NCBI GenBank assembly: GCA_016789905.1
Contig: JAEUQC010000139.1
Location: 1-56,501 of the forward strand
DNA from: Bryobacterales bacterium
Lineage (GTDB): Bacteria > Acidobacteriota > Terriglobia > Bryobacterales > Bryobacteraceae
Direction: 5' to 3'
Length of the DNA stretch: 56,501 nt
Shown here: positions 7,667-17,500 of the stretch, piece by piece
How positions within the stretch are numbered: the first letter of the stretch is position 1
How the letters are laid out: each line of letters opens with the position of its first letter
The notes under the pieces: generated by a model
Databases searched by the model: none
What the model saw: the letters and a program-made list of their open reading frames with translations, nothing else
Told to the model about the DNA's origin: nothing
Made by a program: the position numbers and the translations under genes

Positions 7667-8911
7667 ATGACAACACACGTTACAGCCCTGATGGCCCTAT
7701 GCCTGCTCGCGTCGCTGGCGGGTTGCCAAAGGCAGGCGCCACCGGCAACGGTCCCCGATTCCAAAGCGGACACCGGGCACGGCCAGCCGGCAGAATCTCA
7801 CGACGTTACATTGACCGAAGACGTCCAGCGCGCCAGCGGCATCACTTTTGCGACGGCTGCCGCAAAGAGCATGACAGGAATTATCCAAGCCACAGGCGTG
7901 GTTACGGCGAACGAAAGTCGCGTCGCCCATATCCGCCCGCTTGCTCGCGGACGCATTTTGAAGGTCTCCGTGCGCTCCGGAGACCGGGTCAAAAAGGGCC
8001 AGGTTCTGCTTACCTACGACAACATCGAACTGGGCGAATCGGTAGGGGATTACTTGCGAGCAATCGGCGCCCTCCAACGCGCCCGAACCGAGCTGGATCT
8101 CGCTCGCCGTTCCCTCGAACGCGCGACAAATCTGCTTGACTCAGGAGCCATTGCTCGCGCCGAAGCAGACCGCCGTCAGGCCGAGTTTCACAACACTGAA
8201 ACGGCCGTTCAAGCGCAGCAGGCAGAGGAGGCCCGTATCCATGAAAAGCTCCATCGATTTGGTTTGGAAGAAGCCGACATCCGCGGGCTTATTAAGGCCA
8301 ACGGCGCTGACTTTCACAGGGAGGTTTCCATCAGCACTCTGCGCGCCCCCTTCGATGGGGCGATTCTGAAAGCCGTTGCCGCCGAAGGGGAAACTGTCAG
8401 CGCGGAGCAGGAACTTTTCACCCTCATCGACACCACCACGGTCTGGATCCTCGCCGATGTCTACGAGCGCGATATCGCCAGCATTCGCGAGGGGGCTACG
8501 GCGGCGGTCACTGTCGATTCGTTTGCCGGCGAAACGCTCACAGGCCGCGTGACCAACGTTTCCGACTCGCTCGACCCCAGCAGCCGCACCGCCAAGGTCC
8601 GGGTTGAAGTGGCCAACCTCGCGCGCCGCCTCAAATTGGAGATGTTCGCCAACATCGCCATTCCCACCACGCAAAGCCGCTCGGCCCTCGTCATCCCCGC
8701 CACCGCCCTGCAGCAGATTGGAGGCAAGCCGGTCGTCTTTGTGCGCGAATCACCGACGAAATTTGAGGCGAGAGAAGTGGAGACCGGCACCCAATGGCCG
8801 AACTGGACAGAGATCGTCAAAGGCGTCTCGGCCAACGATGTGGTCGTCGCGAAAGGCGCCTTCCTCCTGAAATCTGAACTCGCCAAGTCCGAATTGGCCC
8901 ACGAACACTAG
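7667..8911 (+). CDS. czcB: Periplasmic adaptor lipoprotein of heavy-metal RND efflux, CzcB/CusB-like
   Basis: The product has 414 residues. A lipoprotein signal (LLASLAGC, lipidated Cys20) anchors it in the inner membrane. The membrane-fusion-protein layout is intact: a biotinyl/lipoyl half (VRSGDRVKKGQVLLTYDN), a helical hairpin (about 140-210), the second lipoyl half (APFDGAILKAVAAEGETV) and beta-barrel domains. It bridges the CzcA-like pump and the TolC-like duct. AAGGAG precedes the ATG at 7667. I see no Met-rich copper-binding N-terminus of the CusB kind, which favours Zn/Cd/Co as substrate. Confidence 0.92.
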   Translation: MTTHVTALMALCLLASLAGCQRQAPPATVPDSKADTGHGQPAESHDVTLTEDVQRASGITFATAAAKSMTGIIQATGVVTANESRVAHIRPLARGRILKVSVRSGDRVKKGQVLLTYDNIELGESVGDYLRAIGALQRARTELDLARRSLERATNLLDSGAIARAEADRRQAEFHNTETAVQAQQAEEARIHEKLHRFGLEEADIRGLIKANGADFHREVSISTLRAPFDGAILKAVAAEGETVSAEQELFTLIDTTTVWILADVYERDIASIREGATAAVTVDSFAGETLTGRVTNVSDSLDPSSRTAKVRVEVANLARRLKLEMFANIAIPTTQSRSALVIPATALQQIGGKPVVFVRESPTKFEAREVETGTQWPNWTEIVKGVSANDVVVAKGAFLLKSELAKSELAHEH

Positions 8912-8919
8912 AGTCCACC

Positions 8920-11900
8920 ATGATTGAACAACTCATTGCCTTCAGCATTCGCTGGCGCGTTCTGGTGGTTATCCTGTCACTCGCAATCGTCGTATTGGGC
9001 GGTTATGCCGCCTTGCGCCTGCCCATCGACGCGGTGCCCGACATCACCACCAACCAAGTTCAGATCAACGTCCTGGCACCAGCTTTCGCTCCCGCCGAAG
9101 TCGAAAAGTACATCACTTTCCCGTTGGAAGTCGCCATGGGCAGCTTGCCAGGCAAAGACGAGATCCGATCTATCTCAAAGTTCGGACTCTCACAAGTCAC
9201 GATCACGTTTCATGACGAGGTAGATCTCTATCAGGCCCGGCAATTGGTATTGGAACGCCTCATTCAGGCCCAGAACGAATTGCCGAATGGCGTCCGGCCC
9301 GAAATCGCCCCGATTAGTACCGGACTTGGAGAGATCTATCAATTCTCGGTGGAGAACGACATAAAATCACCCGACCGGTACTCCCTGATGGATTTGCGGT
9401 CCATCTTGGATTGGCAGATCGCTCCGGTACTTCGCACGGTCCCTGGCGTCATAGAAGTAAACGTCTACGGCGGCAAACTCAAGCAGTACGAGGTGCTTAT
9501 TGACCCAACGAAACTGGTCAGTTACGGTCTGGCCTTACACGATGTAGTTGCGGCGTTGGAAAAAAACAACGCCAACGTCGGCGGCGCTTACCTGGAACGC
9601 GGCGGTGAGCAGCAGCTCATCCGAGGCATCGGGCTGATTCGCAACTTCGAGGACATCGAATCGATAGTGGTGTCAGCCAACAAGGGCACCCCCGTATTCA
9701 TCCGGAACCTGGGGAGCGTGGGATTCGGGTCCGAAGTTCGGCAGGGCGCCGCAACCACTGATGGCCGTGGCGAAACGGTCCTCGGCATCGCCATGCTGCT
9801 AAAGGGAGAGAACAGCCGGCAGGTTGCTGGGCGCGTCCACGCGCGGCTGGAAGATCTCCGAAAATCCATGCCGCCCGGCGTCATCCTCCGCACCTCGTAT
9901 GACCGCAGCGAATTGGTGAATCGCACGATCAAGACAGCCAGCTACAACCTGCTGGAAGGCGGCGGGATCGTCATTGTTGTCCTGTTGCTGTTTCTTCTGC
10001 AAATCCGCGCCGGTCTCATCGTCTCGGCCGCGATCCCATTTTCGATGCTCATCGCTCTGGCCGGCATGTGGCATTTCGGCGTCTCCGCAAACCTCATGAG
10101 CCTGGGCGCAATCGATTTCGGACTCATCGTCGACGCCGCCGTCATCCTGATCGAGAATTCGGTCCGGCGGCTCGCATTGGAACGCCGACGCCTGGGGCGC
10201 CCGCTCACAGAGCCGGAACGGCTCTCCACTATTCAGGCGGGTATTCTTGAAGTTCGCCAGGCCAGCCAGTTCGGCGAAATGATCATCATCGCTTCGTATC
10301 TGCCGATACTCGCGCTTGCCGGGATTGAGGGCAAGATGTTCCATCCGATGGCATTCACGGTAATCCTGGCTCTCTGCGGCGCGCTTCTGCTCAGCCTGAC
10401 ACTGATCCCGGCACTTGCGGCCCTTTTCCTGCGCGACCATGCAGCGGAAACCACCGAAAACACGGTGGAAACCGAGGAGGAGAACCCAGTCGTCCGCGCG
10501 CTGCTGCGTCCTTATCGCAGTTTGCTCGAATGGTCGCTGCGAGCCCCGTGGGTGCCCCTTGCCGGTGCGGCGGGCTCGGTCGCACTCGCACTCGTTCTCT
10601 TTGTGAATCTCGGCTCAGAGTTCATCCCTGAACTCGATGAAGGCGCGGTAGCCATCAGCGCCCAGCGCCTGCCGAGCGTCTCACTCGAACAAGGAGTCCG
10701 GTCGACTACTCAGATGGAAATCGCCCTGCGTGGAATGCCGGAAATCCGGACCATCGTCAGCCGTATCGGGCGGCCGGAAATAGCCACCGATCCGATGGGT
10801 CCGGAGCTTACCGACTGCTACGTGTTTCTGAAGGACCCAGCCACGTGGCCTAATCCAAAATCCAAGGAAGAACTGATTTCCGAGATGGAACATCGCCTGG
10901 AGGCGGTGCCTGGGATGGCCTTCACGTTCTCTCAGCCAATCAAGTTCCGTATGCTCGAGCTGATCGGCGGAATCGGTTCGCGCTCTGATGTCGCCGTTAA
11001 GATCTTCGGCGAGGACTTTGAAGTGATGGAGAAATCAGCCGGCCAGATCGCCCGGATTCTCCGGAGCGTTCCCGGGGCGGCCGACGTGAAAGTGCAACAG
11101 ATCGAAGGTCTTCCGGCGCTGGAAATTGAAGCGGACCGGCGGGCGATTGCCCGCCATGGTATCAATGTTTCCGACGTACAGGAACTCACCGGGGCCGCCA
11201 TAGCTGGCATCCGTGCGACGACGATTTTAGAGGGTTTCAAGCGCTTCGATCTCACCGTCCGGCTTACGCCCGAATCTCGTTCCAATGCCGCCGCGCTCGG
11301 AGCGCTGCTCGTCCAGAGTCCCAATGGCGCCAAGGTCCCACTGGCGCAACTCGCGACGCTCCGCGAAACGGAAGGCGCGGCCGAAATCAGCCGGGAAAAC
11401 GGCCAGCGTCGCGTTTCCATCGAGTCAAACGTCCGCGGCCGCGACTTGGCCTCCTTCGTCGAGGAGGCGCAGCATCGCGTGGATGAACAGGTAAAATTGC
11501 CGCCTGGATACCGGCTGGAATGGGCCGGCACCTACGAGAATCTGCAAGCTGGCAAACTGCGCCTGGCAATCGCCGTCCCTGCGACATTCACACTCATCTT
11601 CATCCTCCTATACGCCACCTTTGGCAGTATTCGCCAAGCGCTACTCATATTCACGGGAATTCCCCTGGCACTCACCGGAGGCGTGTTCGCGCTCATACTC
11701 AGAGGGATGCCGTTCTCCATCAGCGCCGGAGTGGGATTCATCGCCGTCTCTGGCGTAGCCGTTCTGAATGGCCTGGTGCTCGTTGCCTTCATCAATCAGC
11801 TTCGAGGGGAGGGCCGAGCGATGCGGGACGCCATCCTCGATGGCTGCGTCACCCGCCTGCGTCCTGTGCTGATGACCGCCATGGTTGCAAGTCTCGGATT

Positions 11901-12057
11901 CCTTCCAATGGCCATCTCCTCTGGCGCTGGGGGCGAAGTCCAGCGTCCAATCGCCACGGTTGTCATTGGCGGGCTCATCACGTCAACCGTTCTCACCCTG
12001 GTCGTTCTTCCGGTTCTCTACCGGCGGTTCAGCGTGCCTATTCAAATTTCGGAGTAA
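8920..12057 (+). CDS. czcA: Heavy-metal efflux RND pump, CzcA/CusA family
   Basis: At 1045 residues this is a full-length HME-RND proton/metal antiporter. It has the N-terminal transmembrane helix (WRVLVVILSLAIVVLGGYAAL), the conserved DAVPDITTNQVQI segment, two periplasmic loops and twelve expected membrane helices. The TM4 proton-relay signature is IDFGLIVDAAVILIEN. It pumps divalent metal ions from the periplasm or cytoplasm out through the trimeric complex with the two preceding gene products. The CusA Met triad is not evident by eye, so Zn/Co/Cd/Ni is more likely than Cu/Ag. It starts 8 bp after czcB. Confidence 0.95.
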   Translation: MIEQLIAFSIRWRVLVVILSLAIVVLGGYAALRLPIDAVPDITTNQVQINVLAPAFAPAEVEKYITFPLEVAMGSLPGKDEIRSISKFGLSQVTITFHDEVDLYQARQLVLERLIQAQNELPNGVRPEIAPISTGLGEIYQFSVENDIKSPDRYSLMDLRSILDWQIAPVLRTVPGVIEVNVYGGKLKQYEVLIDPTKLVSYGLALHDVVAALEKNNANVGGAYLERGGEQQLIRGIGLIRNFEDIESIVVSANKGTPVFIRNLGSVGFGSEVRQGAATTDGRGETVLGIAMLLKGENSRQVAGRVHARLEDLRKSMPPGVILRTSYDRSELVNRTIKTASYNLLEGGGIVIVVLLLFLLQIRAGLIVSAAIPFSMLIALAGMWHFGVSANLMSLGAIDFGLIVDAAVILIENSVRRLALERRRLGRPLTEPERLSTIQAGILEVRQASQFGEMIIIASYLPILALAGIEGKMFHPMAFTVILALCGALLLSLTLIPALAALFLRDHAAETTENTVETEEENPVVRALLRPYRSLLEWSLRAPWVPLAGAAGSVALALVLFVNLGSEFIPELDEGAVAISAQRLPSVSLEQGVRSTTQMEIALRGMPEIRTIVSRIGRPEIATDPMGPELTDCYVFLKDPATWPNPKSKEELISEMEHRLEAVPGMAFTFSQPIKFRMLELIGGIGSRSDVAVKIFGEDFEVMEKSAGQIARILRSVPGAADVKVQQIEGLPALEIEADRRAIARHGINVSDVQELTGAAIAGIRATTILEGFKRFDLTVRLTPESRSNAAALGALLVQSPNGAKVPLAQLATLRETEGAAEISRENGQRRVSIESNVRGRDLASFVEEAQHRVDEQVKLPPGYRLEWAGTYENLQAGKLRLAIAVPATFTLIFILLYATFGSIRQALLIFTGIPLALTGGVFALILRGMPFSISAGVGFIAVSGVAVLNGLVLVAFINQLRGEGRAMRDAILDGCVTRLRPVLMTAMVASLGFLPMAISSGAGGEVQRPIATVVIGGLITSTVLTLVVLPVLYRRFSVPIQISE

Positions 12058-12059
12058 TC

Positions 12060-14159
12060 ATGGTTACGACTTCGTCTCTTCCTCACCGGCAATTCAAGAT
12101 CCGCGGTCTAGACTGCGCGGAGGAAGTGGCAATTTTGAAGCGGCAACTCGGCCCAATCGCCGGAGAGGAAAACCTCTTCTTCGATGTCTTGCGGGGCCGG
12201 ATGACGGTGCAGGGTGCGGTACCGGAAACGGCGGAACTCGTCCGGCTGGTCGCCCAAACCGGGATGGCCGCAGAGCCGTGGGAGGAGTCCCGGCCGGAAG
12301 TTCCGGCTTCGAATGCGCGGGATCGATTCATGGTCGCCAGCGGCCTGCTCCTGCTCTCCGGCTACCTCGTTCCTGTCCCGGCTTCGCACTACCTCTTCGG
12401 CCTGGCTGCGCTGTTTGGGGCGTGGTTCATTCTGCCCAAGGCTTGGTACTCGCTTCGCCACCTGCGTCCGGACATGAATTTCCTGATGACCGTCGCTGTC
12501 AGCGGCGCCATTGGGCTCGGGGACTGGACAGAGGCGGCGTCGGTCGCGTTTCTCTTCGCTGTCTCCAACTCCCTTGAAGCCTGGAGCGTTGGCCGGGCCC
12601 GCCGGGCCGTGGAGGCGCTGCTCAAGATAGCTCCCGAGCAGGTGGACGTTTTGTTGGCAGATGGACATACGCAACCGACACCGGCCGCAACAGTCGAGCC
12701 TGGGCAGAAATTTCGAGTCTCCCCTGGTTCCCGAATTGGACTGGATGGCGTCGTCGTTTCCGGTATGTCGGAGGTCGATCAGGCGCCGATCACGGGCGAG
12801 AGCCAACTGGTGCCGAAAGAGGTTGGGTCCGCGGTATTCGCAGGCACGATCAATGGCAATGGAACAATCGACGTGGAGGCGACTAAACGTTCGACGGAAA
12901 CTACGATTGCCAAGGTAATTCGGCTGGTCGAGCAGGCGCAGGCCAGCCGCGCGCCTTCCGAATCCTGGGTAGAGAGGTTTGCCCGAATCTATACGCCGGC
13001 CGTGCTTTCGGCAGCAATCCTGATTGCGCTAATCCCACCGCTCCTGTTTGGCCAACCATGGTATCCGTGGATCTACCAGGCTCTCGTCCTGCTTGTGATC
13101 GGTTGCCCTTGCGCGTTGGTCATTTCCACACCTGTGAGCATCGTTGCCGGACTCACAGGAGCCGCCCACCAAGGCGTCCTGATAAAAGGAGGAAAGGCGT
13201 TGGAAGCGGCTGCGCACATCAAAGCGATTGCCCTCGACAAGACCGGGACGATCACGAGTGGCCGGCCCGCGGTCGCCGGAATCTTTCCGCTAGCGGGGCA
13301 TTCGGAAGGGGAACTCCTTTCGATTGCCGCATCCCTCGAAGCCGGTAGTTCCCATCCCCTGGCAAGAGCCATTTGCGACCATTCGGCACAACAGGGTATT
13401 AACGCGACGCCGGCCGACGATTTTAGGGCGCTTCCCGGCAAAGGGGCTTCCGCAGTTCTGAGAGGAACGGCCTATTGGCTGGGCTCGCACAGGTTTCTCG
13501 AAGAACGGGGCGAGGAGACGCCGGCTGTGCATGAAAAAATTGAGCAACTTTCCGCGAGCGGCCACTCGGTGGTGGTGATTGGAAACGCAGAACATGTTTG
13601 TGGCTTCATCGCACTTGCGGATCAACTCCGTGAGGGCATTCCAGGCACGCTTGACGCACTTCGTAAACTCGGAGTCGAGAAACTCCTCATGCTCACCGGC
13701 GACAACCAGGGCACCGCGCAGGCCGTTGCCGCCGCGGCCGGTATCACAGATCTTCAGGCCGAACTCCTTCCGGCCGACAAGCTGAAAGTCATCGAGGGTC
13801 TGGTGGCCGAGTACGGGGTGGTCGCGATGGTCGGCGACGGTGTAAATGACGCGCCGGCGATGGCGCGCGCGACGCTTGGAATCGCGATGGGAGCCATTGG
13901 CACGGACGCAGCCATCGAAGCAGCCGATATTGCACTGATGGCCGATGACCTGTCCCGCGTGCCCTGGCTTATCCGGCACGCCCGGCGAACCATCGCCGTG
14001 ATCAAACAGAACATCGGACTATCGCTGTCGGTCAAATTCGTCGTGGCCGGCCTCGCCCTCGCCGGCTACGCCTCCCTCTGGGCAGCCATCGCCGCAGATA
14101 TGGGCGTGTCTCTACTCGTCATCGTAAACGGACTCCGTCTTCTCGCCCACCGTGATTAG
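12060..14159 (+). CDS. zntA: P1B-2 type heavy-metal ATPase (Zn/Cd/Pb exporter)
   Basis: This 699-residue P-type ATPase starts 2 bp after the pump gene's stop codon. An N-terminal HMA-like domain has GLDCAEE, a CxxE variant rather than CxxC. Eight membrane helices follow, with the TM6 motif CPCALV, phosphorylation motif DKTGT, the SSHPLARA loop and hinge GDGVNDAPA. The final helices contain SVKF and DMGVSLLVIVNGLRLL. The Lys and Asp there are the ligand pair that marks the Zn2+/Cd2+/Pb2+ subgroup. It exports metal from cytoplasm to periplasm, where the RND pump can complete removal. The upstream in-frame extension to 11520 lies inside czcA and is not coding. Confidence 0.93.
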   Translation: MVTTSSLPHRQFKIRGLDCAEEVAILKRQLGPIAGEENLFFDVLRGRMTVQGAVPETAELVRLVAQTGMAAEPWEESRPEVPASNARDRFMVASGLLLLSGYLVPVPASHYLFGLAALFGAWFILPKAWYSLRHLRPDMNFLMTVAVSGAIGLGDWTEAASVAFLFAVSNSLEAWSVGRARRAVEALLKIAPEQVDVLLADGHTQPTPAATVEPGQKFRVSPGSRIGLDGVVVSGMSEVDQAPITGESQLVPKEVGSAVFAGTINGNGTIDVEATKRSTETTIAKVIRLVEQAQASRAPSESWVERFARIYTPAVLSAAILIALIPPLLFGQPWYPWIYQALVLLVIGCPCALVISTPVSIVAGLTGAAHQGVLIKGGKALEAAAHIKAIALDKTGTITSGRPAVAGIFPLAGHSEGELLSIAASLEAGSSHPLARAICDHSAQQGINATPADDFRALPGKGASAVLRGTAYWLGSHRFLEERGEETPAVHEKIEQLSASGHSVVVIGNAEHVCGFIALADQLREGIPGTLDALRKLGVEKLLMLTGDNQGTAQAVAAAAGITDLQAELLPADKLKVIEGLVAEYGVVAMVGDGVNDAPAMARATLGIAMGAIGTDAAIEAADIALMADDLSRVPWLIRHARRTIAVIKQNIGLSLSVKFVVAGLALAGYASLWAAIAADMGVSLLVIVNGLRLLAHRD

Positions 14160-14200
14160 GCGCCAATGGACATCCCGAACTCCAGTCTGGATGTGGAAGT

Positions 14201-14494
14201 ATGCTAGCCTTGGGTCGCTTGCCTCGATTCACCAACAAGTCGCTCCATATCGGAATGGCCCTCTTGTTGTGTCTGGCAGCGATCATCATCTGGTCACCGC
14301 TCCACAAGCACCAGAATGGCAAGTGTTCGCTGAATAACCTGGAGTCGTTTGTCTCCGGTAAGGTGGCGGCTGAGGTGGCGGTTCCGGTGCCGACTGGGGT
14401 TCACGTCCTTACGTTGATCTCGAAGCTGGCCCGGGCGATCGCTATTGCCCCCCGGGATTTGCCCGCGCGGGCGCCGCCTTCCCTGCTCTCCTAG
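14201..14494 (+). CDS. Small membrane-anchored His/Cys protein of the efflux operon
   Basis: This 97-residue frame has one hydrophobic helix (LHIGMALLLCLAAIIIW) followed by a compact motif, SPLHKHQNGKCSLNNLE, whose His and Cys residues could bind metal. The tail is Ala/Val-rich and then Arg/Pro-rich. It lies between the P-type ATPase and the TonB receptor on the same strand. I see no family I can name. The helix-plus-HKH-Cys layout and position make it a plausible periplasm-facing metal-binding protein. The ribosome binding site is poor for the ATG at 14201, so the start is uncertain. Confidence 0.55.
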   Translation: MLALGRLPRFTNKSLHIGMALLLCLAAIIIWSPLHKHQNGKCSLNNLESFVSGKVAAEVAVPVPTGVHVLTLISKLARAIAIAPRDLPARAPPSLLS

Positions 14495-14583
14495 ATCCAC
14501 ACCCGTTCTGCCCCGGAACACTGACGGACTTTTTCGGTCCGCCGGCACCATATATGGATTTTTCAGAGTGAGGAAGTTTTGTT

Positions 14584-17500
14584 ATGTTCTCTTTTCGCCT
14601 GCTTGCGGTACTGATGCTGCTGGTTCCGACCGCGTTTCCCCAGGGAGAAACGACGTCCGCCATTGTTGGCGCAGTCTCTGATTCGACAGGAGCGGCGCTT
14701 GTCGGCGCTACCGTCACCATCACCAATCGGGAGAATGGCGCCCAGCGCACCGCCAAGACTGACGATTCGGGGCGGTTCAGTTTTCCGCAACTGAAGCCCG
14801 GCCCCTACACCGTCAAGATGGAGGCCGAGGGCTTTGAGGCCCAGCAGAACAGCTCGGTGTTTGCCGGACTGGGGCAGAAGCAGACTGTCGACTTTACGCT
14901 GAAAGTGGCGTCGGCGAGCCAGAATATCCAGGTCACCGACTCAGCCGCGCTGATCAACCCCGAGAACCCCAACACCGCCACGACTCTGACTCGCGAGGCG
15001 CTGGCGACGGTGCCTAACGCCGGCGGCGACCTCACTTATCCGATCCAGTTCGCGCCGGGCGCGCTGATGAACACGGCCGGTAGCGGGAATGACTTCGTGG
15101 GAGGAACGAATGGCTACGGGAATGTTCAATTCAATGGGCTCTCGTCGCTGTCCAACGGCTACATCGTGGACGGGCTGGAGACGAACGATCCGTTGACCAA
15201 CCTGAACAGCGGGCTCTCCACCAACCTGGTGCTGGGTTTGAATTCGATCGCCGAGATGACGGTGAACACGCTGTCGTTTGCTGTCGATCAGGGGCGGTAT
15301 GGCGCGTCCCAGGTGAACTACGTCACCAAGTCCGGTACGAACCAGTTGCATGGGAACCTGTATCAGATCTGGAATGGCTCCAGGTTCAATGCCGCGAACT
15401 TCTTCACGAACGCGCTGCCGGGCAACCAGAAGCCGCGGTCGGTGGTGAATCACTTTGGCGGCAGCCTGGGCGGGCCGATCCGGAAGAACAAGCTGTTCTT
15501 CTTCTTTGACGCCGAGTATGTGCGCATCGCGCTGCCGATTATTTCGACGATCACTACGCCCACGCCGGCCTTTCAGAATTACGTCCTGCAACAGTTGCCG
15601 AAGGGTGGCGTGGACGCGGTGACGGGGACGGTGTACCGGCCTTCGCCGGAGTCCTTGCCGTTCTACCGGAAGCTGTTCAGTTTGTATCGCGACACGTCGG
15701 GCACGGCGCTGCCGGTGCTGGGCTGCCCGTTCGACATGGGGGGCGCGGCGGCGGCCGGCAGTCCGCCGAATGGGAACGGGTGCGCCACGCGCCGCACGAC
15801 GTCGCTGTCCAGCCTGAGTACCGAGCGAGTCTACACGGGGCGGGTCGACTACAACATCAACGATAAGAACTCGGCGTGGTTCCGCTTCCAGAGCGACGAC
15901 GGGCTGCAGGCGGCTTATACGGATCCGATCAACCCGGTGTTCAATGCTCTCTCGCCGCAGCCGCTGTATTCGTTCGCCTCCGGGTATACGCGGGTCTTCT
16001 CGCCCCGGCTGGTGAACTACTTCAACCCGGCCTTCTCCTGGTACGAGAGCCTGTTCGGGCCGCCGGACTTTCAGAAGACGCTCGACGCGTTCCCCATCGT
16101 GCTCCGCGGCAGCGGGGCCAATGCTCCGTTCACGACGCTCGGCGGATTGAACGACACCTGGATCCAGGGCCGCCGCGCCGCGAGATATTTCCTGAACGAC
16201 AATCTCGCCTGGAGCATCGGCGCCCACGAGCTTCGCTTCGGCACCAATTCGCGAATCCTCCGGCTGAACAACTACAACTTCGGCCAGGGTACGGTGCCGG
16301 TGGTGGAGTACACGACTTTGCCGCAGTTCATCTACGGTGTCGCATCCACGGCCTCGCGCTCCTATCCGATCGCAAACAACCAGCCTTACAACATCATCAA
16401 CGTGGACCTCTATGCGCAGGACACCTATAAGATCAGCCGCAAACTCACGTGGACGTTCGGCATCCGCGCCACGCATAACTCCAATCCGACCAATCCTCAC
16501 GGCGCGCTGGCCCGGATCGCCGGTTCGTTCCAATCGATTTCCCACAATGTGAACCAGCCGCTGAACGCGGTGCTGAAGACCGATACCAAGCAGGTATTCG
16601 CGGCGGTTCCGCTGCTGATGTGGCAACCCCGGACGGCAGTCGCCTGGAACGTGCTGCCGAAGACGGTCGTCCGTACCGGATTCGGGCTGTTCAGCGATAT
16701 GCTGCCGGCGAGCGTGGTGGATCTGGTTGGAGCCAATCCGCCCTACTACCGGAATTTTGAAGGCGGGCTGCTGGGCAACGTAGGCGGATCGGCCATTGCC
16801 CCCGGGGTGCCCGATAGCGCGGTGGACGCGACGGCATCGGCCGACCGCGGCTTCCTCGCCGGCTTTACCCGAGGCGCTCTATCCTGCGCGGCACCGAACG
16901 CCAATCCGGCCGCGTGCCTTCAGCCAGTCGCGATCACGGCCGTCCCGGACGGGAAGCTCCGCGCGCCGTACAACATGCAGTGGAGCTTCGCGGTGGAGCA
17001 TCAGCTGGGCGAATCGTTGAATCTGCGCGCGCAATATGTGGGGACACGGTCGGTGAATCAGCCCTACCAGACCCAAGAGAACGGCTACCAAACGGTTTGT
17101 GAAGGCTGCTTCGCACCGTACCCCTACAAGAAGCCGGTGGACCCGCGGTTCGGCTCGGTGACCCAGTTGAACACCGGTGCGAACAGTCACTACAACGGCC
17201 TTCAACTTACGGCGGACAAGCGGCTCGCCAAAGGTCTGCAGTTCACGGCTAATTATACGTGGAGCCACTGCCTGGACACTGTCTCCAACGGAGGGTTCCT
17301 GCCCTTCTCAGCCGGGGGCATTCTGCAGCCACTGCCCGGTCAGTTGCAGCGGCAATATGGCTCGTGCGACTACGACGTCCGCCACAACTTCACGTTGCAA
17401 TATGTCTACCAGCTGCCGTGGAAGGTCAAATCCCGCCAGTTGGGGCATGCCGTCAACGGATGGCAGGTCTCGGGTTCGGCCTTCCGACGGAGCGGCATCC

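Noticed and set aside
8920..12057. Copper/silver-specific CusA
   Set aside because: I could not see the Met triad or a Met-rich CusB N-terminus, and the linked ATPase is of the Zn/Cd/Pb subgroup, so a Czc-type assignment is preferred.
14941..16626. 561-codon open frame on the minus strand inside the TonB receptor gene
   Set aside because: Composition is Arg/Val-rich antisense shadow of a GC-rich gene. It has no domain, and the receptor on the other strand is unambiguous.
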